A stretch of 64,000 nt of DNA from contig NC_052509.1 of the NCBI RefSeq assembly GCF_014356525.2, positions 36,452,001 to 36,516,000 on the forward strand. Reading direction: 5' to 3'. Both the position numbers and the translations under genes were made by a program. Within the stretch, counting starts at the first letter, position 1. The number at the start of each line of letters is the position of its first letter. Positions 13,236 to 25,521 of this stretch are shown one piece after another. The DNA is from Nilaparvata lugens. Lineage: Eukaryota; Arthropoda; Insecta; Hemiptera; Delphacidae. The notes beneath the pieces are model-generated. The model did no database searches. It was not told the origin of the DNA and saw only the letters and a list, made by a program, of their open reading frames with translations.

Positions 13236-13430
13236 CCAGCGGAAAGAACTGACTCCTCCTCCTCTTCTAACTCTTTCTCTCCTTCTTGCCTCTCTCTTTC
13301 AGCTCCCGGCTATTCGTTCACTCATACTTCATCCCTCTCACTCTCTCGATCCACCTCCCTCGTTCGCTCTCCGTCTCATCGCCTCCTCAAACTAATTCCA
13401 TGGTTCAGCTCCCCCCCCCCCCCTGGTGGA
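13236..13430. repeat. Pyrimidine-rich low-complexity tract
   Basis: Long CT-rich sequence ends in an uninterrupted C run near 13412-13422. The open frame over it (13286-13546) is explained by lack of purine-rich stops rather than by coding. Sequence from 13560 to 14450 is AT-rich and shows nothing recognisable. Confidence 0.6.
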
Positions 13431-14454
13431 GGGACCGAAACCCTCCAGGCACACACAGCTCACAAATGCTGATGAGATCACGTAGAAGAACGGCCTACTA
13501 TATACCACTCATTGTACCTCCAAGCACTTCTGTCAGTGTAAAATAGTTACACCATCGTATCATGCAACGCCGGCTGATCTATCCTTTTCATTATCAAAAC
13601 TATCAAACCATTCATTCAAATTCAGGGGAGATATACTCCAGAATTCACCTGTTTTTTTCCAATCCTAATCATTGTAAGTGCTTGTATCAATGATTTAGTA
13701 AACAAACCTAATCAGTTTTGTACTTATACATTTTTGGAAATAAACTCACTCTGAACAATCCACTCTACAATAAAGAAGTTGAATTTGTCCCTTTCTTCTC
13801 TTCTCGTAGCCCACGTAGCTCGATCAATAAATAATAAACAATGAAAAATGTTTTAAATATTTTTTGGAACTGACAAACTATTCAAGTATTGCTCTGATTT
13901 ACTAATATTTGTTATAAACGTTGAATAAATTTTAACTTTCAAGAAAAACAGAATTCCACAATAAATCAATATATATAATTATCATCATGATATCACTTTA
14001 CTCGAGGATGCTTTGTCAAAAATCACTCACACTGTCAAGTACTAGCATACCCTGAAATCGAAGAAAATAGGAGTATTTTGTAATTTGAATAGATGAAGTA
14101 ATACAATCACGCTCCGACAACAACAACAAAATAATTATTGAGTTCGATACAGATAAACAGTTGAATGAGACAATAATCCTTTTTATAATTTCGCTATTTG
14201 AAATTTATGGCTTCCTCATTTGAATGAGTAAAGTGAAGTTTGCTTTACAAAGTTCACTTCTGAAATGGAACGAGGCTCTTACGAAAATATGAATTGCTCT
14301 TAAAGCTACTCAATATTGTCGTCTCAACTGTTACTTATTATTCTGAATTCTTACTGCACTTGTTAGGAGTGTAATAACTCATAAGTTTAGTGGGTGGTTC
14401 GGTTTAGTTTGTTGGGAAATAACTGATGAAGAGGTGCCCAGAACAGAAATAGCC

Positions 14455-14560
14455 CAAGCATAGAAGAGAGAGAAGAGAAGAGAATAAGAAGTAGAAAGAG
14501 GAGAAGGAGAATAAAATGATGAAGAAGAAGAAGATAGAAAAGAGTGGGTGAGTGAGTGGG
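14455..14560. repeat. Purine-rich (GA)n low-complexity tract
   Basis: AG-rich sequence gives a serine/phenylalanine/leucine-rich translation on the minus strand. It is a simple repeat and not a gene. Confidence 0.65.
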
Positions 14561-14699
14561 CTAGATTGGGAGTAGTAAAGAAAGATCATAGAATTTTGTT
14601 GCATATCATTGCAATGTGTGTAGACGCAGCCAATGCTCACAATTCAGTGTGCGATTGAAATTATGACGTGAGAAACACGAAGATAGAGTTCTTGGTGGG

Positions 14700-15290
14700 G
14701 GGAAGGGATGCTATAGAAGGTGTGGAGATAAGGAATGGTTAAAGACAAAAGACCCATTTGTTTTAGATGTGGTGGTGGGAAGGGGGAGGCCATCTGTCCT
14801 TGCACCACCTACTCGTTTCGCTGATGATGAGGAGAATGTGATGGAGAAGGAAGATGGGGTGGTATGGAAGGAGGACGAGGAAGAGGAAGAGTTTGAGAGG
14901 GTGTCTCATACCGAGTTCGCGCCGCGGGCACTACATTACACGCCTTGTTAGGGTCGCCATTTGGGTAGACCTAATGGTCATGAAATTACAATCATTCGTC
15001 CCGACCGAGAAAAACAGCGACTCCGGATCCAAGCACCAAGTCTCTCTCACAATAAGAAGGCGTGTGCTGCCTAATCGCATTAAACGTTACTTATGGCCAT
15101 GCAACTATGCCTGGCGAAAAATTGAATTTCACACTAGCATTCAGATGTATTCGGTTTTATTTATTTGGGAAATTGGTGTTAATGTTTGTTGTCACTGTAG
15201 GATTTACAATTTCGGCGACCAGTGTTATGAGTGAAGAGTTCAAGAGAAACACGTTGGCGTTCCTTCGACTCTAGCAGAGTTCTTTAATTC
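14700..15290. promoter_or_regulatory. GC-balanced island, possible conserved non-coding element
   Basis: From about 14900 the sequence is complex, CpG-containing and clearly different from its AT-rich flanks. Two overlapping plus-strand frames (14854-15234 and 15062-15274) cross it without a recognisable domain. Words such as TTATGGCC and CATTAAA recall homeodomain sites. A regulatory element or a divergent non-coding exon is as likely as a small protein. Confidence 0.25.
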
Positions 15291-16430
15291 GTCTTCTGAT
15301 TTTGTAACTAATGAATATTCAAAAATGAAACTTGCACCGTACTCTACAATTTACAGCGTCGATTTGATGGTAGAACAGTGGATGGATTCTTTCATGAGAT
15401 AAAATCGATGATGATTTGGAATTTATGATCAAAAAATATACTGGTGTATCAATCTTGGTACAGAAGACGGATTGTGATTTTGAGAGCGTATGATGTTGGA
15501 ATCAATCAAGAAAGTAAATAGAATACAAAAAAATATAGAATAAAAAGATTTTCCATGGTATTTATGTTCTAAATTGCACTCTTAACTCAAGCTGATAGTC
15601 CAAGTAGTTATTTTTCGTGGAGCTATGGGACGCAGGTAGTTTCTAATACTTTGCCGTTCTTACATCATCAAACCAGCCAAAACATTAATAATAGACAGAT
15701 GTTGACAGTAATCGACAAAAATCGGCTTGAAATTTGAAACATAAACAACCTATACCATGTGATATCTTCTTATGCTATAATTATTTTCTCTATGGTAGAA
15801 TACTGTATACTTATAATGTATAATAAGACAGGGAATTGGATACTTTGAAAGTTTTGTGAAAAGAAGACACCGAACCAATCACGAGCTGATTGGTAGAGCC
15901 TCGAACGCGTACTACCACCTTTGAGCTCCACTTACTCTCTCTCTCTTTTGGTAGAGTATTAAAAGTTGATAAAAAATTGATTCTGATTGAATGCGAATAC
16001 AACTCAAGTAGTTCTCTCTACAAACGTAGTCTACCACAGTCCAGAATATAATCCTACCTAACATCGTAAAGATTCCACACTCAACTATATAGATATTCAT
16101 CAATAGATGGATAAGATTGTTCACGTGGTCTCCCTAATTATTGAAATGGACGTGACCTCCATAATACTCGTATTTGGACGATTCAAGACAAAATTGGAAA
16201 ATAGAAGAAGTTTTTGGCAATAGCCTTTTTTTCTTTTCCGACTATTGTATTGTTTGTTCTATCCAATAAGTAAATGAATAACTGAACGTTTTTTTTTGGC
16301 TCGTGAGTACCCAATTACACAGTATCGCGGATTAGAGGACACTATCTACTTATTGGTTTCCTTCTTCCGTGACAGTACAGACTAGGCCTACATGATTGCC
16401 ATGCATTCCAATAATGCATTTGCGATTGTT
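15291..16430. other. Intergenic stretch, nothing recognised
   Basis: AT-rich DNA with no coding-quality frame, repeat partner or motif. Confidence 0.4.
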
Positions 16431-16437
16431 AGTTACA

Positions 16438-16535
16438 TCAGCATCAACATCATCATCATCATCTATACCATCATATCATCATCATCATTGACGCCAACAT
16501 CATCATCAGCATAATCATAAGCGTCATCATCATGA
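16438..16535. repeat. (CAT)n / (ATC)n interrupted microsatellite
   Basis: An imperfect trinucleotide run is directly visible, with interruptions such as ATCATCATCATCTATACC. Confidence 0.75.
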
Positions 16536-16775
16536 TGGTCCGCTTTGTGTCCGTTGTAGCAATTAATTATTGGATGCATTCCCCGTCGGTCGATTATAAT
16601 CCGTGAACATCGCCATTATTGCCATAATCATCATCATTGCAATACTATTACAGATGATACAGCGTGGAGAAGACTCTATGCCACCTAATTATGTGCCAAT
16701 TGCAGTACGTCCTGCGCATCATGCATACACTCAATACCAGAGCGGTAATTGCGGCAGATTTTAGCGATGCCTTGG
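16536..16775. promoter_or_regulatory. Homeodomain-word island, possible enhancer
   Basis: GC-balanced unique sequence contains AATTAATTATTGG followed closely by ATGCATTCC (about 16561-16585), and CTAATTATG near 16687. The TAATTA plus ATGCAT pairing also occurs in the island at 4860-5200. No frame is coding-like. Enhancer identity is inference from word content. Confidence 0.3.
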
Positions 16776-17795
16776 TGTTGACGATTATTTTCTGAATGAA
16801 ATAATATTAAGAAATGTTTTATGAATAGCCTTAAAGGAAAGGGCGAAATGAGTAATGATGACTAGTTCTGGAAAAGAATACAAATCTAACTATTACCGTA
16901 CATTCAAATTTCAATTTTCTACCAATAAAGCCTTGTGCACACTACTGCATTCGCGCGACGGATGGGGATGGATGAATTTCTTATCAGTAACTACAGTTTT
17001 TTTCACAGAGATCTACAGGATGATTATCAACCTTTGGATTTTTTATGAACCAGTGAACATAAGAATGGTACAAAATTGTTCTCAAATAGCATGAGAATGA
17101 TTGTTGTACCACCAAATTCTGATTTCTAATAATTTTTTAAACATTTTTTTACAATTTCTATGTTTCTTGGTCTGAGAAATAGGAACTTTTCTGATCACAT
17201 TGATCACGTATTTGTGATCTTTCTGATCACGTATTTGTGATCTCTCTGATCACGTTCATCGAGTATTTGTCTTGTTGGAATTTGGCGTTGTAATTATGGA
17301 GCTGATTTTCAACTCGCTTTGCACTGTAAAGAACTATATTGAACGCTTGACACGATGATAACAAGATAGATAACTGTTGGCTCACAGTCATAGATAGACT
17401 CACGAAGATGACTAATACTCATTGATTGATCCTCGTCTAATTAACAGTCAATGATTACCGCTAACCGTCCGTCAATTAGTCGAACTTGCCACCAATCAAC
17501 TGAAGTCAATCAATTGGTCAATCATTGAAGTCAGTTTGGATTGACTGGATCAGTTTGATCATTATGGTCCATCAAGATTCTGAAATGAAGGCTTGTGTTC
17601 TAAGTAATATCCAGGAGTTGTTATGTCAATCAAGAATCTGAGATGAAGGCTGCTTTTGTGATTGTGTTTGGCGGTTGTTTATGCAATGGATAAGCTATCG
17701 TGGTTATGAAGCTGTAGATTGCGCTCATTCACTCTAGGATACAAATCTATATTCTATGAAAGCTATTCAAATCTATATTCAATGTATAATGAGGA
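16776..17795. other. Intergenic stretch with short palindromic tandem repeat
   Basis: No gene is recognised. At 17188-17250 a unit of about 23 bp (CTGATCACGTATTTGTGATC plus spacer) is repeated two to three times; it is itself palindromic around TGATCA. At 17567-17650 a short segment with AAGATTCTGAAATGAAGGCT is imperfectly duplicated. Confidence 0.5.
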
Positions 17796-17796
17796 A

Positions 17797-18260
17797 TATT
17801 GGGGCACCGAGCTTCTCTCCGAAGTACAAAATAATAAAAGCATAAAAGCATAGTTAATATTTATTTATAGATAAACAGAACACAATTCTTTAAAATGATT
17901 GGGAAAGGACTAATATGCACAGCCCAAAACTGTTTCTCCCCCGAATTTTGATTTATACACTATAAATACACCAAAAAGTTGTTTATGTTTCATACACTTG
18001 AATTCAGGTTCAATTTCCAGTCCAAAGATTTGAATACAGAGAAGTTCTAAATTACGATTGTTTACAAACCAAACTGAATAACAAAATAACACTCACTAAT
18101 CACTTAAACTGTAAAATACTAATCAACTTTGAAAATTCTGATGTACTTTAATTTAGAATGATATAACATATCATGTCAACAGATTCGATATTTTGATCAA
18201 GTAGATTCAAATTTCTAGATAATATTATTTCTTGTGAGATAAGCTGATTGATTGCAAATA
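17797..18260 (+). mobile_element. Family E element, copy 1 (3' truncated)
   Basis: It begins with an ACCGAGCTTC-like head near 17797 and runs parallel to 29399-29790. Shared segments include GATAAACAGAAC, CACAGCCCAAAACTGTTTC, CGAATTTTGATTTAT and CATGTCAACA. Similarity to copy 2 fades after about 18260, so the 3' half typical of full copies (29399-30083 and 41459-42103) is missing. It has no coding capacity. Family class is uncertain. Confidence 0.65.
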
Positions 18261-18414
18261 GTTCAACAGCTGTGCATAATAGTCCAGTCAATATAGTCTT
18301 AAAAAAGGGGGTGTGCTTGCAATTTATATTGTAGTTCTGATTTTCTAATATTATATTGGGTACATAAGAGAAGTCCAGAACCAATTTCTTCATGCAAAAT
18401 TTCCTTGTGCTAGA

Positions 18415-19145
18415 TACAGAGTGGCCCAAAAACCTCGTATTTTCGGTTCATTTCCCAGTTTTCAGCTATTTCTGCCAAATCTCGTAATCGGACAGGAAAA
18501 TTTGCCCCTGCCTTTTTTCTAGAATAAGGAAATTCTGAATAAAATGAGATCATTCGGAACTCTATCTCTAATGAGTGCTGAGTTATGATTTTTCAAAAAT
18601 GAGTAAAATTTGAAGAAAAAATTAATTTTGATGAATTTTTTTTTTGATCAACAATATCTTCGGATTGTTACAATTCAGATGTATAATTCAAAATCCCTCT
18701 GGGCGTATTTTTGTGCTCTACAATCTGAGATCAGGTAGAGCGCTCTATCTCATACAGATTTCCAGGTACACCTGACAACAATGCTCCTTGTATTGTGAAA
18801 AACACCTAATTTTCAGCTTCAACCATCATCACCAACTACATAGTCTTCAAATTGATATTTCACACAATGACATAAGTTAATAAGATTATGTTCTATGAGG
18901 ATCACCCGTTAGATGCACTTCATTTCAGTATTTCCTAGTAGAGAGGCGCGCTCAAGTACACCTCAAGGATCAAAATTTCAAACACCTATAACTTCTGACA
19001 AAATGCCTAACCGTAGGCGAGCCAGATCTTAACCTTTCAAGATGATATTTCATACTACCAGCTTGAAATGCTCACAGAGACCAGAACACTTGAATCGGAT
19101 ATGCAGCTTATTATTCGCTCAGAAGTGATTGAGACAAAATAATAT
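18415..19145. repeat. Probable interspersed repeat, unclassified
   Basis: The start (GTGGCCCAAAAACCTCGTA near 18421) and the general texture resemble the degenerate repeats common in hemipteran genomes. That recognition is from memory and I see no second copy in this window. There is no open frame of note. Confidence 0.3.
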
Positions 19146-19377
19146 TCAATAGGAATATTATGCATCAACAAACAAGTTGGCACAAGAAAATTTGTATGGT
19201 CAAGTCTCATGGAACGATTTCTTTTTAGATAAATTTAACTGCCTTACTTGAAAACTAGTGGTCACTAAATCTATTACTTACTTGCCCTTCGTCTAATTTT
19301 TGTTTGAGAGTGAAATTAATTTTTTCGCTTTCAGTTCAATTCAAACGTGTTGGTATAGCATACTAAATTTACATTCA

Positions 19378-19446
19378 CGATCAATGTTATCGATAATGAT
19401 AATTATTATTATCGATATCGATTATCGATAACGATAATTATTTGAG
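19378..19446. repeat. ATCGATA-rich palindromic cluster
   Basis: TTATCGATAA-type words occur three times with an ATCGATATCGAT core, making a locally self-complementary stretch. TATCGATA is the binding word of the insect factor DREF, but here it may be simple-sequence evolution. Confidence 0.5.
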
Positions 19447-19749
19447 AAAACTAACTTTAACTTGGATTTTACTTTTTTATATCGTTTACGTTTCTAATTA
19501 TTTAGCTCCAACTATAATTAACATTGAAAAGACAAATAAAACATTAAAAAAATAGTTGAGATCAATTTCTGTTTTCACCTAAGATTAACACTCAGAGAAT
19601 ACGTATTATCATTGAATTTATCATTTTAGTTGTGACAATCATAATATTAATTAATTTGCTAGCCTATTAAATTCACAAATTGCCTTTAAATTAACCAATA
19701 CTATTATTATTATTTTCCAATTGATCATTTTGAGTCGATCTGTGACGTC

Positions 19750-20317
19750 ATCAAGTTGACTGGACATAGAGCCTTTGGGGCCTATTCAAAATGGAGAAAA
19801 TGTTGTCAAAAACTGGGTTTTTCGCGATTTTCTCGGAAACGGCTTCAACGATTTTGATTAAATTCATATCTAAAATAGTCATTGATAAACTCTATCAACT
19901 GCCACAAGTCCCATATCTGTAAAAATTTCAGGAGCTCCGCCCCATCTATGCAAAGTTTGATTTTAGATTCTCAATTATCAGGTTTCAGATACAATTTGAA
20001 CAAAAAAATTTGGGTGGAAAAGATTGAGCATGGAAATCTCTATAAGTAATGTTCAGTAACATTTTCACATAAATTTGAAAATAAGCTCGAAATTCGAGAA
20101 AATGTGATTATCCAATTATTGCAAACAGTTGATTCTATTAAATCATTCACTATGAAGAGATTGCAGACATCGTATGTCTCCAGCCGTTTTGTCCTGTCAC
20201 CAGCTGGCTCAGATCTTTATTTATAAGTAGACTTGAGATGCGCGTGCACACTAGCGTCAGGTGATCAATTCTCATAACGGCAAGGAAAGTTTGTGAGTGC
20301 GCCACACCAGATTTTTA
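19750..20317 (+). repeat. Family D repeat, copy 1
   Basis: It aligns with 40625-41251 and 59375-59745. Shared words are TTTCGCGATTTTCTC, ATAGTCATTGATAA, CACAAGTCCCATATCTGTAA, CTATGCAAAGTTTGATTTTA and GGAAAAGATTGAGCA. It ends GCAAGGAAAGTTTGTGAG and CCACACCAGATTTTT, the same 3' end as copy 2. Its 5' boundary is indistinct. No protein is encoded. Confidence 0.7.
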
Positions 20318-20337
20318 GCTTAGTTAGAAGTCCTTTT

Positions 20338-20478
20338 ACTTTCCTTGCCCTATTACCATAGGTAAGGAAAGTATTGCTTTCCAAAAAAATTTAAGGTACC
20401 CTAATTTCATGTTTTCTATACGTTTCAAGATCCCCTGAGTCCAAAAACATGATTTTTGGGTGTTGGTCTGTGTGTGTA

Positions 20479-20510
<32 letters not shown>

Positions 20511-21402
20511 TGTGTGTGTATGTCTGTGAACACGATAACTCCATTCCTAATTAACTGATTGAGTTGAAATTTTAAACTTAAGGTCCTTATACCATGAGGA
20601 TCTGACAATAAGAAATTCAATAGAATTCAATTCAAGATGGCGGAAAAAATGGCGGATAATGACTAAAAATCCATGTTTTTCACGGTTTTCTCGAAAACGG
20701 CTCTAATGATTTTCTTCAAATTTATACCATGGATAGCTATTTATAAGCCCTATCAACTGGCATAAGTCTCATTTCTGGGAAAATTCCAGGAGCTCCGTAA
20801 TATTCTTGAGAAAAATGGCGGATAATGACTAAAAATCCATGTTTTTCACGGTTTTCTCGAAAACGGCTCTAACGATTTTCTTCAAATTTATACCATGGAT
20901 AGCTATTCATAAGCCCTATCAAATGACATGAGTTTTTCTTCTGGGAAAATTGCAGGAGCTCCGTAATATTCTTGAGAAAAATGGCGGCGTACTAAAAAAC
21001 CATGTTTTTCACGATTTTCTCAAAAATAACTTGACCGATATTTTTCAAATTCATACACTGTATAGTTATTCATCAGCTCTATCAACTGGCATGAGTCTTC
21101 TTTCTGGGAAACCAATGGGGGTCCACCCCATCCTTGGGAAATGGACTTAGTGCATCCTTCTCGTGCATGAGGTGGGTAGGTAGCGCAGTTCATAAAAAGA
21201 ACACATAGTCGAGATATTTCATCTGTAGAACAGCTCTTTTGACGACTTTAAAAAAATGACGACTAAAAAAATCATCGAATTTCAAAATTCACACAAAGAA
21301 AAAGTACTCTGAAAACAATTATATATACACATATACAGAAGTCTGATCGTAGTTTCAAATATGAGCAAGGAAAGTTGTGTGAGTGTACCACACCAGATTT
21401 TT
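20338..21402 (+). mobile_element. Family D repeat, copy 2, with (TG)n and a 166-bp tandem array
   Basis: The left end is a 35-bp near-palindrome (20338-20372; ACTTTCCTTGCC paired with GGTAAGGAAAGT). Next comes a (TG)n run at 20468-20520. A 166-bp unit then starts at 20649, 20815 and 20981; the first two copies are close and the third is diverged. The right end has GCAAGGAAAGTTGTGTGAG and CCACACCAGATTTTT. The outer ACTTTCCTTGC/GCAAGGAAAGT words form short terminal inverted repeats. No protein is encoded. It lies directly downstream of D copy 1. Confidence 0.75.
20468..20524. repeat. (TG)n microsatellite inside family D
   Basis: A dinucleotide run with TA interruptions is directly visible. The same position in the D copy at 53049 also carries a (TG)n run, so the microsatellite is a recurring feature of this family. 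Confidence 0.85.
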
Positions 21403-22470
21403 CTGAACTGTTTTCTCACAATAGTTAAGGAAGTATCTAGTCTGTATTCTAACAGATATTGTCTAATATTTAGACACTGTATTGTCTAAGAGACAATATA
21501 CCTAAGTAATTTTGAACTCACCATTATGCAATACAAAAACTTTGACCTCGTCATGAAAATGCACTCTCGGACATTATACCCGAAGTAATATCCTGCTGAT
21601 TACATTAGGAGTCGCTTGAATAAAAACCACTACTGTGGTGTAATAAAACTCTCATAGAGAAAATAATTGTGATCTAATCATTACACCCTTTCAGGGGTCC
21701 TTGTCCCCAGACTTTTCAAGTGACCCCGGGGGGTAAAACCGTAATTACCTTTTAATGGTCAAACCAAACTAGCTTTTAATTCCATTAAAAGCCGGTCGTA
21801 AGTACAGTAAAAAATACCTCCTGCAGCGCTCCTCATCAGCCGAAAAAACTTCACCAGTAAATTCGGTCGTGTCTAAAGTAAATATTATAGAGATAAACTT
21901 GTGTAAATAAATATTATAGATACAAGTAAATATTATAGCTTGGAGCTGAGAAGTTTATGTCCTTGCCCGAGTAAGGCTGTTGAAAAGTCTCCCATAACCC
22001 ATCGAGGAATTTTGAACATGGCCCACCTCTACCCACTCACCCTTTCCACCACCTTCCGACACTCCTCTCGCAATTTCCCCCTCTCATCCTCAACCTTAAA
22101 TCACTCTCCCACCATGACCAACAGGATACTTGTAAATCGTCAAGTTACAACTGGAAATTATTACAGCAATCAACTCTATACTATTCAATTTACGGGTTTC
22201 TAGTTTGTATGCTGGGTCCCACATGACCAGCTTGTAAATTCAGCAGTTGTACCAAATTCTTGCTTGTTACTTGTCATATTTATCATCGTGTATCTTTTCA
22301 TATTCATACATTAAATTCGAGAAAACATTATTATTCTATCATTTATGAAACTTTTCTCTTCAACAACGTATAAATGTGGTATTCTCAATTCTTTTATGTT
22401 GGCTTAGACTGGAGTGGCCTATTAAATTGAAATTATTTACGTGCAAACATTAATCATTGACCGCACTCGG
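21403..22470. other. Intergenic stretch, nothing recognised
   Basis: No gene is seen. Short local repetition of AAATATTATAGA-like words occurs near 21880-21940. The 87-codon frame at 21940-22203 has no domain signature. Confidence 0.4.
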
Positions 22471-22474
22471 ATTT

Positions 22475-22770
22475 TCTTTTGTCTGTCTGTATGTAACACG
22501 ATTACGGCCAAACGCGTTGATAGAATTCGATAAGATTTGGCAGGAATATTCCTTTTTCAACTGCGCGTCGATGTATACACAAGGTTTTTTGAAATTTTGC
22601 ATTTTAAGGATAATATGAAAAGATGAGGAATTCCTCCATAATCTGATATCACTATAATTACATATCATCTACTTTGAAGATAGGATCAATCAGACTATAG
22701 AATAATTAATATCGGGGGACCTCTGATCTTCGCTCTAGAGTGTAAAAGCATAGAAAATTTGTAACAGTCT
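22475..22770. repeat. Probable transposon relic
   Basis: It contains GTCTGTCTGTATGTAACACG and GATTACGGCCAAACGCG, words I associate with 3' regions of arthropod interspersed repeats. Near 22712 is an ATCGGGGGACC head like that of family E elements. No coding capacity is visible. The class is unknown. Confidence 0.4.
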
Positions 22771-22919
22771 CCAACTTATTGAAGGGTTCCCATACATATA
22801 TGACTCACTCTGTATACTCGCTTACTACCATTCATCCGGCTAATACACACTGCATAATAATGATAATTACAAACATCTGGTTCATTTGTGAGGTAAGCTA
22901 GATAAGCTAGAGAGCGAGA

Positions 22920-23300
22920 AATGCCGATTGATTCAATTCCAACTCAGCCGTCAAGTAGCAAACTTGCAAATGCTTTTCATCCACCTCATCAAAAGATGCG
23001 CCCTTCAACCTTCAACCCCCCGTCCTCAGCACCCACTTCCTGCAGGGCAACCTATCCTCATTCATTTTCTATTTTCTTCTTACCTCACCTACTTTCTTAC
23101 GATGGGAATCGAGCTGCCAAACTTTCAACTATTTTCATTCCCCTCTGTGGACCTGTCTCTCTTGAACTTCTTTGTGAACTCCACCTCCTCTCATCTTTAT
23201 CACCTCATGCTTCATCTTAGCCCACTCCTCTACTTTTCCTCTCTCTCTCTTTCTCACTTCCCTTCGGCTGTTGCATCGTCAAAGCTCCAGCACTAAAACT
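22920..23300. repeat. Pyrimidine-rich low-complexity stretch
   Basis: CT-rich sequence produces two overlapping long frames on the plus strand (99 and 122 codons) rich in Ser, Leu, Pro and His. The overlap in two frames and the simple composition argue against coding. Confidence 0.5.
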
Positions 23301-25521
23301 TATTCTCTTCCCGGGGATGTGGAAACGACTGCCCGAGGCCATTTTCTCCTTTTGCTTTCCATAAATATTCTCTCTTTCCTTCTCATGCGAATTTCTCTTT
23401 GAATAAATTGTAATTCTTCATTCGTTTTCATTATCCTCTCAGTTATTATTCAGCATTATAATGAATATCTCGCGCGATGTCTTAGCGAAGAATTTCTATA
23501 ACTTTGGAACCCGCTGGCAATATGTGTAGAGGTTCCCAACAGACAACGTTCTTCATACGTTACGTTGATTTTTGGCTCGTTGGATATAAAATTTGTGGTG
23601 TTACTCGAATTCCTTTGTGCGTCAACCATTTAAAAAGTCTATATAACCATAAATTTTGTTGTTCCTATTCATTTAACTCTTTTTTTGGACATACTACTTA
23701 TTTTTCAGCTTTCTTATTTATTTCCTTAATGTTCCTCATAATAATTTATCATGTGTTTTCCAAGTTGGCGAATGTTATATAACTACATGGGAATATGCTA
23801 ATTTGGGCTTTGTGACCGAATAAATCGTTTGCTGAAACCACTTATCTCAAATATTCCAATATTACGGATTTATGTGTTATGCCTCTTCACGTTGCTGTTA
23901 TTCCTGAATAAGAACGCGAACGGACATAATCGGTGAGTCCGTTCCTGTACCTGTACGCAAATGAGTTCCAAGTCATTAGAAAGGACCTGTAGGTGAACTA
24001 CAATCTGATAATATGAGTAGCTTCTTCGCAAAATCTTTGAGAGGCAAAATACTTATTCACTATAATACTTCATAATACTTGAACATAATATATAAATATA
24101 CATAATATATCAGCTGTGCTTCTAGTGGAGAAGATTGTTTTAATTTTCGGAACAAAATATTTCAAATTAATATTATTTTATTTTACAGTTTTGAGTGCTA
24201 AGTGAAAGGAATTTTGTCAATTCGGATTTTATTCTTTCTAAATTCAAAATTAATTGTTTCAAAAGTGTTTGTGTTTTGTTTCAATGTGGAAGTTAGTGAA
24301 AAATTTTAAAGTCGCACATAACCTTTATTTGGACTATTTATTTTATGAAATTGGGATGAAAAGAAGTTTTGAACTGTAATCTGTTTCTTTGTCCTTAAGT
24401 TGATTGTAAATGATGTTGAATAAATAAATTTTGAATTTTGAACACTTTGCCTACCTTGATGAAAAATATTGCAGATAGTGTTGCCGAGTCATCAATAATA
24501 TTACATTCAATATTATTATATTCTTAAATCTAAACTTTATTATTAGAGATCTCTGTATCAATAATGCTCCTGTGATCTATTACTTCTCACTGTAATCTTT
24601 CTTTATTAACTATTCAATACATACTCTCACGTCAGCTGTACCATTAAGGAAAGAAATTCATACAATGTGACAACATGATTCACCGTGTGTGAAGATCATT
24701 CACAAATTAAATTGAAATACGACTGTTTGTAAATAATTATCTTTCTACTGTGATACGATTATTTATAGACAATTTTGGTGACTAACAGAGAGATGAAAGT
24801 GGTAGGACCCACCTTCTGACATACCCTCTAGCCTATATGACATAGATAGATGAGTCACGATGCAATTCTAATCACTTCCAATAAAATAAAATAAGTCGGT
24901 AGAAGCAAGCGTGGATCGATACATTCACACTAGGAAGAAACTTCCACGGAAAGAAATGACTACTTATCTATCCAGAAGTACTGTGATTTCTATAGCCGAG
25001 TGCTGAGAACTATAATAGTTATATTTCTAGTTGTAGTACATGGAAGCAAATAACTCTAAAACTATTCTTGTATAGCTTGAAACTATAGTACTAAGACATG
25101 AGTGAAGATACTAAGATACCACTAATAGTCATACAGGACATACTCACGGACTGTTGATGCCTTCAATTATTTCTTTAGGAGAAATATATATGGATCACTG
25201 CAAATATGTTTTCTACCAAGAAATAATTGAACATACTAGTTCATAAATCATTTTGAGTGTATTTTGTTGGACGTAAGTTCCCGTTTCTTCAGGTGTGGAA
25301 GATGCTGATGGTGTATAGAAATAAAGTAAGTGTGAGAGATGGCGAGATAAACTGAGGAAGCGGTTGTGATGTGAAAGGATGAGGCTCCGTTCAGAGAAAC
25401 GTTTCACGCCTCTTGTGAGGTTGACACCTGTTGATCGGATAAAGTACTTCCCATGAGAGCTAGGTCACTCTGAGTGTTCTCTGAATCTTGCTCTCTGAAT
25501 CTACTCTATTGTGCTTCGAAT
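23301..25521. other. Intergenic stretch, nothing recognised
   Basis: AT-rich. At about 24255-24440 there is weak similarity to the middle of family E (GCACATAACC, TTTGGACTATTTAT), ending in AATAAATAAATTTTGAATTTTGAA, so an old relic is possible. No gene is seen. Confidence 0.4.

Noticed and set aside
20336..20620. 94-codon minus-strand frame with a Thr-His repeat
   Set aside because: It covers the (TG)n run and the palindromic head of a family D repeat.
22921..23296. Two overlapping plus-strand frames of 99 and 122 codons
   Set aside because: CT-rich composition explains both; they are in different frames, show no domain, and there is no reason to prefer one.
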